A DNA stretch of 64,000 nucleotides from Bacteroidota bacterium (GTDB lineage Bacteria > Bacteroidota > Bacteroidia > B-17B0 > Aurantibacillaceae), in assembly GCA_016185125.1 (NCBI GenBank), contig JACPOC010000025.1, positions 1-64,000 of the forward strand. Direction: 5' to 3'. Position numbers and translations under genes: made by a program. Under the pieces are notes generated by a model. The model had not been told where the DNA came from and did no database searches. It was given only the letters and a program-made list of their open reading frames with translations. This document shows positions 48,304-57,413 of the stretch, piece by piece. Each line of letters begins with the position of its first letter. Positions within the stretch are counted from its first letter, which is position 1.

Positions 48304-49163
48304 CTCCTGAAACATCCATCATAGTTCCCCTTTTCAATGCTCAATCTTATATTGATGAAACAATTCTATCTGTCTTAAAGCAAGAGTATATCAACTGGGA
48401 ACTAATTATTGTGGATGACGGCTCTGTAGATAAGAGTGCTGATAAGGTAAACGCCTACCTTTACGATACAAGAATTAAGTATTGTTACCAAACCAATCAA
48501 GGAGTTTCTTCGGCCAGAAATCATGGTCTGATCAAAGCGAAAGGCAAGTATGTTGCGTTTTTAGATGCCGATGATGTGTGGTTACCCGATAACTTAAAAG
48601 AAAAAATCGCTGTTCTTGAGAACCGAGATGTGGACTGGGTTTTCAGCGACATGGGATTAATCGGGCGCGACTCTGTTTTTACGGGGACCATCCAGCGTGG
48701 CACCGATATCGATATTTTATCTCACTATTTGTTATGGGATCGACCCGTTGTTCCCGGGCCTTGCAGTAATATCGTTATTAAAAAAAAGTGCTTCGAGGGC
48801 GGTCTGAAATTCGACACTTCTTTTTCAACTGCTGCCGATCAGGATTTCTGTTTTAACTTAAGTTCAAAATATAAAGGAAAAAGAATACCAAAACCGCTAT
48901 GGAATTACAGGGTTCTTGAGCAGAGCATGAGTAGGAATGTAAACGTGATGGAGAAAGACCATATAGCTGTGTATAGAAAAGCCGCCAAGAACCAGCTGTT
49001 CAAAACAGAAAAATTCAGAAGACAATGTTTTTCTAATTTATATTTAATCCTGGCAGGAAGTTGGTGGAAGGATGGCAAAAATAAACCCAGAGCCATTTAC
49101 TTTATATTATCGGCGGCAGCAACATTCCCGCCTAATGTCACTAAAATTTTAAAAAAAATATGA
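48300..49163 (+). CDS. Family 2 glycosyltransferase
   Basis: 287 residues, GT-A fold. Motifs: SIIVPLFNAQSYIDETILSV, ELIIVDDGSVDKS, SSARNHGLIKAKGKYVAFLD and FLDADDVWLPDN with the DxD, then DQDFCFNLS in the catalytic-base region. The start overlaps the FkbM remnant stop by 4 bp and its own stop overlaps the next start (49160). Substrates unknown. It acts at the cytoplasmic face on lipid-linked glycan. Confidence 0.9.
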   Translation: MTPETSIIVPLFNAQSYIDETILSVLKQEYINWELIIVDDGSVDKSADKVNAYLYDTRIKYCYQTNQGVSSARNHGLIKAKGKYVAFLDADDVWLPDNLKEKIAVLENRDVDWVFSDMGLIGRDSVFTGTIQRGTDIDILSHYLLWDRPVVPGPCSNIVIKKKCFEGGLKFDTSFSTAADQDFCFNLSSKYKGKRIPKPLWNYRVLEQSMSRNVNVMEKDHIAVYRKAAKNQLFKTEKFRRQCFSNLYLILAGSWWKDGKNKPRAIYFILSAAATFPPNVTKILKKI

Positions 49164-50416
49164 GTGGCCCGATTCATAATATTTTGGTTATTACCAGTTG
49201 GAGTTTTAACGACGCCCTTATTCAAACTTATACCTTGCCTTACCTTCTTCTTATTAAGAAAAATTTATCGTCCCAAAGCAAAATTTTTCTTTATACACAG
49301 TCTCAGTATACACCTAAAACAAATATTGATGTTTACCAACAACAAAAAGAGGAACTTAAAAAGCAAAATATTTTTATAATTGAAAATAAATATAAACCTT
49401 TTGGTTTTCTCGCGCTGTTTAGCTACGTTGTTGTATTTTTTAGACTTTGGCATTTTTGCATCTCAAATAAAATTACCGTTTTACATACCTGGTGCACACC
49501 AGCCGGCGGAATGGGCTATCTTCTCGCGCGTGTTACAAATATTAAACTGATTCTCGACAGCTTCGAGCCTCACGCATTGCCAATGGTAGAAACAAACACC
49601 TGGTCACAAAATAGTTTTGCATTTAAACTCTTATCCTGGTTAGAAAAAAAACAATTACAAGGAGCTTCAGAGGTAATCTGTACTACTGAAGGAATGATAG
49701 AAAATTCAAAGCAAAAATACGGCGTAATTAAAAAAAGGTATTTTATAAAACCTGCATGTGTTGACCTGAATCACTTTTCAGTACAGAAAATAAAGAATCC
49801 TCTTTTAATAAAAGAATTCAATCTCGAAAATAAAATAACATGTGTTTATGCCGGCAAATTTGGCGGCCTGTATTTAAAACACGAGACTTTCGACTTTTTT
49901 AAATGTGCCTATGATTATTGGGGAGAGAAATTTAGAATTCTCCTTCTTACAAGTCATACGGACAAAGAGATTCAATCTTATTTAGAGTCAGCCGGGCTAC
50001 CCAATCATATTTTGATAAAAAAATTTGTGCCTTTTAAAGAAGTGGCTGAATATATGGGGTTGGCCGACTTTGCTATCTGTCCTACCCGGCCTGGGAAGTC
50101 GAGAAAGTATTGCACCCCCATAAAAACCGGGGAATATTGGGCAATGAGCCTGCCTGTGGTGATTACAAAAGACATTTCTACCGATTCGGATATTATTAAA
50201 CGATATGGGATAGGCAGCGTGTTAGAAGAGTTAAATGCAGAAGCCTATTTAAATGCCGTAAAAAGTATTGATGAGATTCTTACTAACGGTACACGCATGG
50301 ATATCTTTCATAAAATCAGGCCTATTGCCGAGAAATACAGAAATTTCGACATTGCCGACCAAATTTACCAAACGCTATACGGAAATACAGATATTAATGC
50401 CGCCGATAATTATTAA
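49160..50416 (+). CDS. Family 4-like glycosyltransferase
   Basis: 418 residues, GT-B fold. The first half has ILVITSWSFNDALIQTYTLP and TVLHTWCTPAGGMGYLLARV, and ILDSFEPHALPMVE. The second half shows KITCVYAGKFGGLYLKHETF, LLTSHTDKEIQSYLE, and FAICPTRPGKSRKYCTPIKT followed by EYWAMSLPVVIT, where the family's donor-binding EG...E is replaced by PTRPGKSRKYCTPIKTGEY. This is a divergent but recognisable group found in O-antigen loci. It overlaps the upstream GT2 gene by 4 bp and is the last intact gene before the remnant at 50424. Confidence 0.8.
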   Translation: MSGPIHNILVITSWSFNDALIQTYTLPYLLLIKKNLSSQSKIFLYTQSQYTPKTNIDVYQQQKEELKKQNIFIIENKYKPFGFLALFSYVVVFFRLWHFCISNKITVLHTWCTPAGGMGYLLARVTNIKLILDSFEPHALPMVETNTWSQNSFAFKLLSWLEKKQLQGASEVICTTEGMIENSKQKYGVIKKRYFIKPACVDLNHFSVQKIKNPLLIKEFNLENKITCVYAGKFGGLYLKHETFDFFKCAYDYWGEKFRILLLTSHTDKEIQSYLESAGLPNHILIKKFVPFKEVAEYMGLADFAICPTRPGKSRKYCTPIKTGEYWAMSLPVVITKDISTDSDIIKRYGIGSVLEELNAEAYLNAVKSIDEILTNGTRMDIFHKIRPIAEKYRNFDIADQIYQTLYGNTDINAADNY

Positions 50417-50423
50417 ATAAAAA

Positions 50424-50671
50424 ATGTATTCCTCACACGCAAAATGTTTATTGTGCAATTGCACCAACCTCAAAATTCTCAGGGATTATCAAAAAAATTA
50501 TCTTATAAAATGCACTGCATGTGGATTTGTTTTTTGCAGCAAAATTCCTACCGCCTACTACTCTCAATTTTAATTTTTGTTTGCCCTTTACTATTATCGC
50601 AAAAATGGAATATCGAATACCCGGAACCTCTCTCCTATTACACGCCAAAAACCATTATGAAACTTTTATAA
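50424..50671 (+). pseudogene. Zinc-ribbon SAM methyltransferase remnant with internal deletion and frameshift
   Basis: From ATG 50424 the frame reads MYSSHAKCLLCNCTNLKILR, then DYQKNYLIKCTACGFVFCSK and IPTAYYSQF before a TAA at 50571. CxxC...CxxCGFVF.xKIP is the N-terminal zinc ribbon of a large class of glycan-locus methyltransferases. In another frame, at about 50600-50668, comes KWNIEYPEPLSYYTPKTIMKLL, which matches the C-terminal phrase of the same class (WxxYPEHLxYFxxxTLxxLL). The SAM-binding core between them is absent. About 180 residues appear to have been deleted and a frameshift added. From 50672 to 50895 no further coding is recognised. Confidence 0.7.
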
Positions 50672-50895
50672 TAACACCTTCAAAAAATAAAGCAGCTCCT
50701 TCACGTTTCAGTTGCATTAACGCAAGTATTAATGAAACAAATATTACCAATTCTAAAGAGGTAATACGAGAGAAATACGAATTAAGCTTATTTTAAAATT
50801 TTAAAAAAAATAAATAAAGAGTTGATTTCAACCCATTATAATTTCTCTGGATTTCTGGAGGATTTCTAATGTTTCTTTATTATCTTTGCCCCCAC

Positions 50896-51048
50896 ATGAA
50901 AGATCTCATTACTCTATACATTGATCCGGGAACAGGTAGTCTTTTAGTTCAGGTTATTGTTGGGGGCATTGTTGCAGGCAGCTTGTTTTTTAAAAAAACA
51001 TTGGGATCTTTTTTAAATATATTCAAACGGAAAAGCGATAAATCGTGA
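50896..51048 (+). CDS. Small 50-residue membrane protein with YIDPGTGS motif
   Basis: Reads MKDLITLYIDPGTGSLLVQV, then IVGGIVAGSLFFKKTLGSFL and NIFKRKSDKS before TGA. It has a hydrophilic start with the phrase YIDPGTGSLLVQ, one membrane helix (about 16-32) and a basic tail. I recall similar short YIDPGTGS proteins beside methyltransferase and sulfatase-type genes in other bacteria, without known function. Its stop overlaps the GTG start of the methyltransferase as GTGA, so the two are translationally coupled. The conserved-looking motif and the coupling argue that this is a real gene despite its size. Confidence 0.75.
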   Translation: MKDLITLYIDPGTGSLLVQVIVGGIVAGSLFFKKTLGSFLNIFKRKSDKS

Positions 51049-52427
51049 CGCCCGCAAATCCCTCTTCTTTCAAAGATCCTGATGGCTCAATCATTTACAA
51101 AGACGGTTCTCTTTTTAGATTAATTTCGCAAACGTATAAAGGCCATTATAATACGTTAATTACATCAGGACTTTATAAAGAATTATCAGAGGCTCACATG
51201 CTGATCAATCACGAAGAAGTTGATCCTATTAATTTTAATACAGAATATAAAAATATTTACAAAGTACTTAAGCCGCAACTAATTCCCTTTATTTCTTATC
51301 CTTATGAATGGAGTTTCATGCAATTAAAAGCTGCGGCTTTGCTTACTCTCGACATTCAACTGAAAGCTCTTGAAAAAAACATGTGGCTAAAAGACGCTAA
51401 TTGTTCCAATATACAGTTTATCGGCGTGGATCCAATTTTTATAGACACGTCTTCTTTTGAAAATTATTCTGAAAATTCTCCGTGGCCCGCTTATGGCCAA
51501 TTTTGCAGGCATTTTTTAGGTCCCTTGTTATTATTCGCATACAAAAAACCGGAACTTTCTAATCTGTCGATTGCGTATTCGGATGGCATTCCCTTAAATA
51601 TAGTTTCGTACAGCCTACCTTCAAGAACGAAACTTAATTTTTTCATTTTCCTGCATATTCATTATCATGCAACTCTTGAAATGAAGTTTAATAGAGATGT
51701 GTCTTTCAGAAAAAAAAAGTTAATGCTAAGCAAAAGCAGGCTTATCGCATTAATTACGCATTTAAAAAGCGGAATACAAAAGTTGGATATTAAAATCGAT
51801 AAATCTGAATGGTCTGACTATTACAAAACATTTTCTTATAGCAACGAAAATTATAGTCAGAAACAAAAAGCAGTACTCTCCTTTATCGAGTCTGCTCATC
51901 CAAATATCTTATTGGATATGGGTTGTAACGAAGGTGAGTTTTCTCTTCTTTGCTCCCAAAAAGTAAAATACATTATAGCTACTGATTCAGATGCTGTGGT
52001 TGTAAACAACCTTGCCAAGAAACTATCTCACCTTAAAATAAAAAATATTTTGCCGTTAGCCGTTAACATGGCTCACCCAACTCCCGGAATAGGACTGTTC
52101 AATAAAGAGCACACCTCCTTTATCGAACGCGCCAGCTTTGACGCGATTCTTGCGTTGGCACTCATACATCACTTGGCGATAGGCCATAACATTCCTTTTG
52201 AATTAATTGCCGAACAGTTTGCGGCTTGGGCTCCGCAACTATTAATTGAGTTTGTTCCCAAAGAAGATTCTCAGGTTCAAAAATTATTAATTACCAAAAA
52301 AGACATTTATTCGCTATATACACAGGAACATTTTTTAAGGAGTTTTAATTTTTTCTACCGGATAAAAGAGCAATACCCGCTTGATAATTCAGGGAGAATT
52401 TTGTTTTGGATGGAAACTCATGCGTAA
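51045..52427 (+). CDS. NoeA-like class I SAM-dependent methyltransferase
   Basis: 460 residues from GTG at 51045. The N-terminal 270 residues (FKDPDGSIIYKDGSLFRLI, EWSFMQLKAAALLTLDIQL, LKDANCSNIQFIGVDPIFID) form an extra domain, slightly kinase-like in LKDANCSNIQF, seen in relatives of nodulation protein NoeA. The SAM domain follows at about 285: LLDMGCNEGEFSLLCSQ, IIATDSDAVVV and FDAILALALIHHL. NoeA methylates a sugar of the rhizobial Nod factor; here a lipid-linked glycan or polyprenyl substrate is plausible. It is coupled to the 50-residue protein upstream and overlaps the sulfatase-like gene by 8 bp. Confidence 0.85.
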   Translation: MTPANPSSFKDPDGSIIYKDGSLFRLISQTYKGHYNTLITSGLYKELSEAHMLINHEEVDPINFNTEYKNIYKVLKPQLIPFISYPYEWSFMQLKAAALLTLDIQLKALEKNMWLKDANCSNIQFIGVDPIFIDTSSFENYSENSPWPAYGQFCRHFLGPLLLFAYKKPELSNLSIAYSDGIPLNIVSYSLPSRTKLNFFIFLHIHYHATLEMKFNRDVSFRKKKLMLSKSRLIALITHLKSGIQKLDIKIDKSEWSDYYKTFSYSNENYSQKQKAVLSFIESAHPNILLDMGCNEGEFSLLCSQKVKYIIATDSDAVVVNNLAKKLSHLKIKNILPLAVNMAHPTPGIGLFNKEHTSFIERASFDAILALALIHHLAIGHNIPFELIAEQFAAWAPQLLIEFVPKEDSQVQKLLITKKDIYSLYTQEHFLRSFNFFYRIKEQYPLDNSGRILFWMETHA

Positions 52428-53877
52428 ATTTTTAAATAATTTTCCTCTTCACACTTTTCTTTTTATTTTCTTGATCTCCCTTTTCCTTTTTGCGCATAAT
52501 TACGGGCAGGTTGAAATTTTTATGATGAAGAGAACACTTGTGGTTGGCAGTGCAATCTCACTACTTCTATTCGCTATTCTCTACTTTTTCATTCGCAACA
52601 GGGTTAAGTCCGGAATTATAAGTACACTCCTTTTACTTTTACTTTTTAATTACGGAGTTTTGTACGACATGCTTGAAAACTTGTATTTCTCTGGTTATTG
52701 GCCTTTTAAAAATATACACCGTTACTTGACGGGTTCTACAATCTTAGCTTTTATTCTAATTATTTATATTATTCAAAAAAGAGTAAAAACCGGCTTTAAA
52801 ATAAATTATTTCCTAAACATCCTTGTACTGCTATTAATTCTTTTTAATATAACCAAGATTGTATATCTTAAAAGTAAACTCGTGACCACGCCTTTAGCTA
52901 ATAACGACAAAGTAACATCCGTAATTACCACAGACTCTTTGCCTAACTTGTATTTCATTATTCTTGACGGATACGCAAACCAACATATACTTAAAGAACA
53001 ATATAACTATGATAATTCTGAATTCATGGGGTTTCTTAAAAATAAACGGTTCTTTATAGCCGATAGTTCAATTGCCAACTATTACTCTACACCGCCTTCT
53101 TTAGCCGCCACGTTAAACATGGAATATCTTCCGGTGTTGTCGGGTGCGCAAATCAGGGCACTTGTATTAAACAATAAAATCCTTTCAGTTTTAAAAAACA
53201 ACGGTTACACCCTGTATAATTTACAATCAGGATATTCAGTTACCAATGGCTTTTCGCAGATCGATTCCACTATTGTTATAAACGGGCCCAACGAATTTGA
53301 AAGGGGCATTTTAAAATTTACCATTTTCAGGTTGGATGATCTTCTTGGAATGATACAGCATTTGAGATTAAAAAGCCAATTCGAAAAGCTGACTGATGTA
53401 GCCAATATTAAAAATAATAAAAAATTCACTTTTGTGCACATTGTCGCACCACATCCGCCTTTTGTTTTCAACAGTAAAGGTGAACATGTTTATAACGACA
53501 AACACTCTGATAACTCGTGGGAACCTAAAAAAAATTACATTGAACAATTGAAATATGTGAATAAAAAAGTAGAACCATTCATTTCACAAATAATAAAAAA
53601 TGATCCTAGCGGGATTATAATACTTCAATCGGATCATGGCCCATGGATCCAATCTAAAAACGAAAAAGAAGTTTTTGAAGCCCGCTCGATGATTTTAAAT
53701 GCAGTTCGTTATCCCGGAATTAATAACAGCACTTTTAAAAAATCGGCGAGTTCAGTTAACACTTTCAGATTTTTTATAAAACAGTATATTGATTCTACAT
53801 TTAAGTTATTGAAAGACAGTGCGGCCGGGAAAGAATATATCCTGCAAAACAGATTATTCATTGACCGCGTAAAATAA
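52420..53877 (+). CDS. Membrane-anchored sulfatase/alkaline phosphatase superfamily protein
   Basis: 485 residues from ATG at 52420; an earlier in-frame start would lengthen it by 13 residues into the upstream gene without adding conserved sequence. Five hydrophobic segments fill the first 150 residues. The C-terminal domain has the superfamily's metal sites: YFIILDGYAN (first Asp), IANYYSTPPSLAATLNM (nucleophile Ser/Thr region), HIVAPHPPF and LQSDHGPW (Asp-His). The layout resembles LtaS- or EptA-type transferases, which move phosphoglycerol or phosphoethanolamine from lipids to glycans on the outer face of the inner membrane. The substrate is unknown. The gene is convergent with the next gene, 7 bp apart. 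Confidence 0.8.
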   Translation: MRKFLNNFPLHTFLFIFLISLFLFAHNYGQVEIFMMKRTLVVGSAISLLLFAILYFFIRNRVKSGIISTLLLLLLFNYGVLYDMLENLYFSGYWPFKNIHRYLTGSTILAFILIIYIIQKRVKTGFKINYFLNILVLLLILFNITKIVYLKSKLVTTPLANNDKVTSVITTDSLPNLYFIILDGYANQHILKEQYNYDNSEFMGFLKNKRFFIADSSIANYYSTPPSLAATLNMEYLPVLSGAQIRALVLNNKILSVLKNNGYTLYNLQSGYSVTNGFSQIDSTIVINGPNEFERGILKFTIFRLDDLLGMIQHLRLKSQFEKLTDVANIKNNKKFTFVHIVAPHPPFVFNSKGEHVYNDKHSDNSWEPKKNYIEQLKYVNKKVEPFISQIIKNDPSGIIILQSDHGPWIQSKNEKEVFEARSMILNAVRYPGINNSTFKKSASSVNTFRFFIKQYIDSTFKLLKDSAAGKEYILQNRLFIDRVK

Positions 53878-53884
53878 AGAACAC

Positions 53885-55231
53885 TTATCTTCTCTTGAAA
53901 CTTTCTTTATTTAAATAATACAAAATAAATAGCGAGGAAATATAAAAAGGGATACAAGGTATTTTGAGCCTGGCTAAAGCCCCGTAATTTGCAGTTGTTA
54001 ACCCAACGGAAAAAGCAAAGAACAGCGCAAATAAAAAGGAGAATATAAGTAAAGGGTTACTAAATAGTGACGTAAAGAGGGTGGAAAATTTCACTTTGAA
54101 TAATATATATAAACTAAACCCAAGCATAAATAAGTTTTCTAGACCGGATAATAACATTACCGGGTTTCTAGCATCCCAAATATATGGTCTGAAAAATGCC
54201 ATGTTTAAAGCGGCAGGAATTTTAGAAGCAATGCCTCCAATAGTTGGCTCAAATACTCCAATATTATAACTATTGCCTCCGTACTGTACTTCTCTGATTA
54301 GATCCTGCTGAGTTTTAACCGCTTTATTAAGAATGTTATCCAAATTGTATTCCCCTAAATATTGGCCAAGATATTGCAGAGAAAACATGATGACACCTAT
54401 CAGACTAAGAAGTAAAAAAGGTACTACCATAACCTTAAAAATTTTGTTTTTCATTTTATTTAAACGCGAAAAAAAGATCCAAATTAAAGAGCCAGGCAAT
54501 AACGCAAAGAAAAAATAGGGTTTAACAAAAACAAAAATTAAAACCGGGAAGATAATCTGTAGCAAATACTTTATATTTCTCATTTTTAAAATCTGAAACC
54601 GGTACAATCCAAATACAAAAAAACCGATCGCACTTAAGGCATAAGTGTCTTTTAATATTCCGGAGCCCCAAAAAAACACTGACGGGATAAAAAAAATTGC
54701 GATAGCAAATTGTCTAGTCAGGCTCGGAAATTGATCTATAAAAACCAAGTATAACTTCCACATTCCAATAAAACTAACGCAACACAGTAAAATAGTTGTA
54801 CAAATAAACGATTTGCAACCTAATATGCAGAATGGAATAATAAGAGTAACAGTGAATAATGCATAGTAATCACTCGAACTGAATTGAATACTATCATATA
54901 TATTGTTTGATCCAAGAGTAGATGAAATATTATGGTTTTTATAATCAAGCATTTCAAAAAACTTTCTTAAATCTCCATCGTATAAAACATTCACAAAAGC
55001 ATTTGCAGAGATAAAGTAGTTGGTAACATCTCCACCAACTGTATAATAGTATGTGTAAACTAAGCACAAGCTTATTCCACCGATGAATTTGCACATTAGG
55101 CCTGGAACGAGATATTTATAATAAGGTTTTTGCCTTATGTATCTATTTGAAATATTTCGCGCGAAAAAAAAAGCTATAGCAAGGTAGAAGGGTGCTAACA
55201 ATAAATCAAAAATATCTACTGGTGAATCCAT
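53885..55231 (-). CDS. Polytopic membrane protein, possible polysaccharide polymerase
   Basis: 448 residues with about ten to eleven hydrophobic segments. A long periplasmic-type loop lies at about 300-345 (NKAVKTQQDLIREVQYGGNS). The segments IFFIPSVFFWGSGILKDTYA and FVKPYFFFALLPGSLIWIFF carry arginine/lysine-poor membrane helices with a conserved-looking WGSGILKD phrase. Position in the locus and topology suggest a Wzy-type polymerase or a GT-C-like transferase, but no family signature proves it. If it is the polymerase, it would link repeat units delivered by the flippase. It lies 94 bp downstream of the deacetylase gene on the same strand. Confidence 0.6.
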   Translation of the reverse strand: MDSPVDIFDLLLAPFYLAIAFFFARNISNRYIRQKPYYKYLVPGLMCKFIGGISLCLVYTYYYTVGGDVTNYFISANAFVNVLYDGDLRKFFEMLDYKNHNISSTLGSNNIYDSIQFSSSDYYALFTVTLIIPFCILGCKSFICTTILLCCVSFIGMWKLYLVFIDQFPSLTRQFAIAIFFIPSVFFWGSGILKDTYALSAIGFFVFGLYRFQILKMRNIKYLLQIIFPVLIFVFVKPYFFFALLPGSLIWIFFSRLNKMKNKIFKVMVVPFLLLSLIGVIMFSLQYLGQYLGEYNLDNILNKAVKTQQDLIREVQYGGNSYNIGVFEPTIGGIASKIPAALNMAFFRPYIWDARNPVMLLSGLENLFMLGFSLYILFKVKFSTLFTSLFSNPLLIFSFLFALFFAFSVGLTTANYGALARLKIPCIPFYISSLFILYYLNKESFKRR

Positions 55232-55325
55232 GAAGATTGATAAAATTAGAGAAAAAATTGTAAGATTAGTAAATTATGTCCTAAAATTGCACTAAACAAT
55301 TATTATTGTGGTTTTAAGAAGGTGA

Positions 55326-56333
55326 TTATGCATTTAATAAGCCTAACATCCGGGCGTGAAAACCATTTATCAGAAAGAATACTTCTTCAGCAGACGAATG
55401 ATGAACGCTATAACGATGAAGATTATAAATATACTCGGGATCAACCTTTAATTTATCTAAATCAACAGACCTGTTCATTCCGGTAAAACACAATTTATAA
55501 TATTTTTTTGCTTGATCTATGGCCAACCGATTACTTTTTCCAAATGGAAAGGCGAAATAAATAACCTTCCTGTTTACTTCTTTTTCAAGAAATATCTTTG
55601 ATTGGTTAAGTTCTTTTTCAATGAATTTCAAATCCGTTTCATCTTCAAAGCTTGGATGCGTGAAGCCATGGGACGCCACGCTGACAATTTCAGCATCCAA
55701 ATGTTTTATTTCGTCTAAAGAGAGTAATTCTTCCGGTAGAATTTTCTGATCCTTTGTAAGCTTATCCATTAATTCATTAATTAACATCAACCTATCATTT
55801 TGCGGAAGTTTGCATAAGCTTTTTGTTATGGACAGATTTAGCTCAAAAGCGTTCACCGAATTATATGAAATTTCATATTTGTAAAAATTAAAAAAAGCAA
55901 TTATTTCCTTCAAACTATAATTCTTTACAAAAAAGGAGATTGTTGAAGTCCAGATATGTCCCTTGTTTTCGGCATTCGGAGGAAGCGCAAACAACGTGGA
56001 ATGAATATTGTGTTTTTTCATTATCGGATAAGCGTATTGCAGATAATCTTTATAACCGTCGTCAAAAGTAATAAAACAAGCGTTTTTAAGTTCATCAACC
56101 TAAGCAGTTAATAACGCGTTAAGAGGCAGGATTTTATAATGTTGTTTTAACATTATAATTATTTTTTCAAATAATTCGGGATGTACTCCCGGCCAAACGT
56201 TATCGTACTCAGGTATTATTTTATGAAATACCAAAATAGGTATCCGCAAATTCTGTCTGTTTTTATTTAATAACAATTTACCTATACCAAGGTTATATAA
56301 AAATTTGAATAACAAAGCTCTTCCGCAAGCCAT
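55326..56333 (-). pseudogene. Polysaccharide deacetylase (NodB fold) interrupted by one in-frame TAG
   Basis: The two halves lie in one frame: residues 1-77 (from ATG 56333, MACGRALLFKFLYNLGIGKL...ILVFHKIIP), then TAG at 56100-56102, then VDELKNACFITFDDGYKDY and on to the stop at 55326, 336 codons in all. TFDDG (codons 89-93) is the catalytic/metal motif 1 and SHGFTHPSF is motif 2. The upstream fragment has no catalytic motif, and the internal ATG at 56021 begins after TFDDG, so neither piece alone could deacetylate. Other genes here end in TAG (folE), so TAG is not reassigned. It is either a fresh nonsense mutation or a site of suppression. The remaining codons show no other defect. Confidence 0.85.
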
Positions 56334-56390
56334 TTACCAAATTTATAAACTAAATTTACAATAAAAAAACTATCTTTATCTTTAAGCCAC

Positions 56391-57413
56391 ATGAAAACCA
56401 TCATTGTTACCGGAGGTGCAGGTTATATCGGATCACACACCCTTATTGAATTGCTTAATAAAACTGACTATAACATAGTTTCAATCGATAATTTTTCGAA
56501 CTCTGCCGCAAATTCCTACGATAGAGTAAAAGCGCTCACAAAAAGGGAGTTTCAAACTATAAACATAGACCTTTGCAACGAAAATGATCTGCGGCAAAAT
56601 TTATCTAATGTAAAAGATATTTTAGGCATTATTCATTTCGCCGCTTTTAAATCTGTTCCTGATAGTATGGCGGATCCAGTATTATATTATTGGAACAACA
56701 TTAATTCACTTACTAACCTTCTTAAATATGCCAAAGAAAAGCAAATAAAAAATTTTATCTTTTCTTCGTCATGCTCCGTATATGGAAATGCTGATGAACT
56801 GCCTGTAACAGAAGAAACCTTGTTAAAAAAAGCTGAAAGCCCATACGGACATACCAAACAAATTGGGGAAGATATTATCGAATTCTTTTCAAAATCTAAC
56901 CCCTGGCTTAATGCCGTCATCCTACGCTATTTTAACCCTGTGGGAGCGCATTTAAGCGGAACTAATGGCGAATCTCCAATTAATAAACCAAATAATCTGG
57001 TTCCTATCATTACACAAACTGCCGTGGGGAAAAATTCACTCACAGTTTTTGGAAATGATTATTCTACGCCTGATGGGTATTGTGTTCGGGATTATATTCA
57101 TGTAACCGATATTGCAGATGCACATATTAAAGCTTTTGAATACCTCGTTAAGCAAAAAAATAAAAAGAAGGTTTCGTTGTTTAATCTTGGTACTGGAAAA
57201 GGAGTAAGTGTTTTAGAGGTAATTAAGTCGTTCGAAAAAGTTTCTAAAACAAAACTGAATTATACTGTTGGTCCGCGGCGAGCAGGTGACGTGGTTGCTG
57301 TTTATTGCGATAATACGCTTGCCAGAACCGAACTCGGATGGACACCCGAATTTGATCTGGACAATATGATGTTAACTGCCTGGAAATGGCAACAAAATCT
57401 GGAAAATAATTAA
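56391..57413 (+). CDS. galE: UDP-glucose 4-epimerase
   Basis: 340 residues, standard. Interconverts UDP-Glc and UDP-Gal (and often the N-acetyl forms), supplying the glycan locus. N-terminal NAD motif GGAGYIGSHTLIELL; catalytic Ser in FSSSCSVYGNADELPV; YxxxK in SPYGHTKQIGED; LRYFNPVGAH and DYIHVTDIADAH are the substrate/cofactor signatures. It is divergent from the deacetylase (57 bp gap). Its last 4 bp overlap the 3' end of ppa. Common placement at the edge of an O-antigen-like locus. Confidence 0.96.
   Translation: MKTIIVTGGAGYIGSHTLIELLNKTDYNIVSIDNFSNSAANSYDRVKALTKREFQTINIDLCNENDLRQNLSNVKDILGIIHFAAFKSVPDSMADPVLYYWNNINSLTNLLKYAKEKQIKNFIFSSSCSVYGNADELPVTEETLLKKAESPYGHTKQIGEDIIEFFSKSNPWLNAVILRYFNPVGAHLSGTNGESPINKPNNLVPIITQTAVGKNSLTVFGNDYSTPDGYCVRDYIHVTDIADAHIKAFEYLVKQKNKKKVSLFNLGTGKGVSVLEVIKSFEKVSKTKLNYTVGPRRAGDVVAVYCDNTLARTELGWTPEFDLDNMMLTAWKWQQNLENN

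Noticed and set aside
56100-56102. Recoding of TAG as an amino acid across the genome
   Set aside because: folE and other intact genes end in TAG at positions that match family ends, so TAG is a working stop codon.
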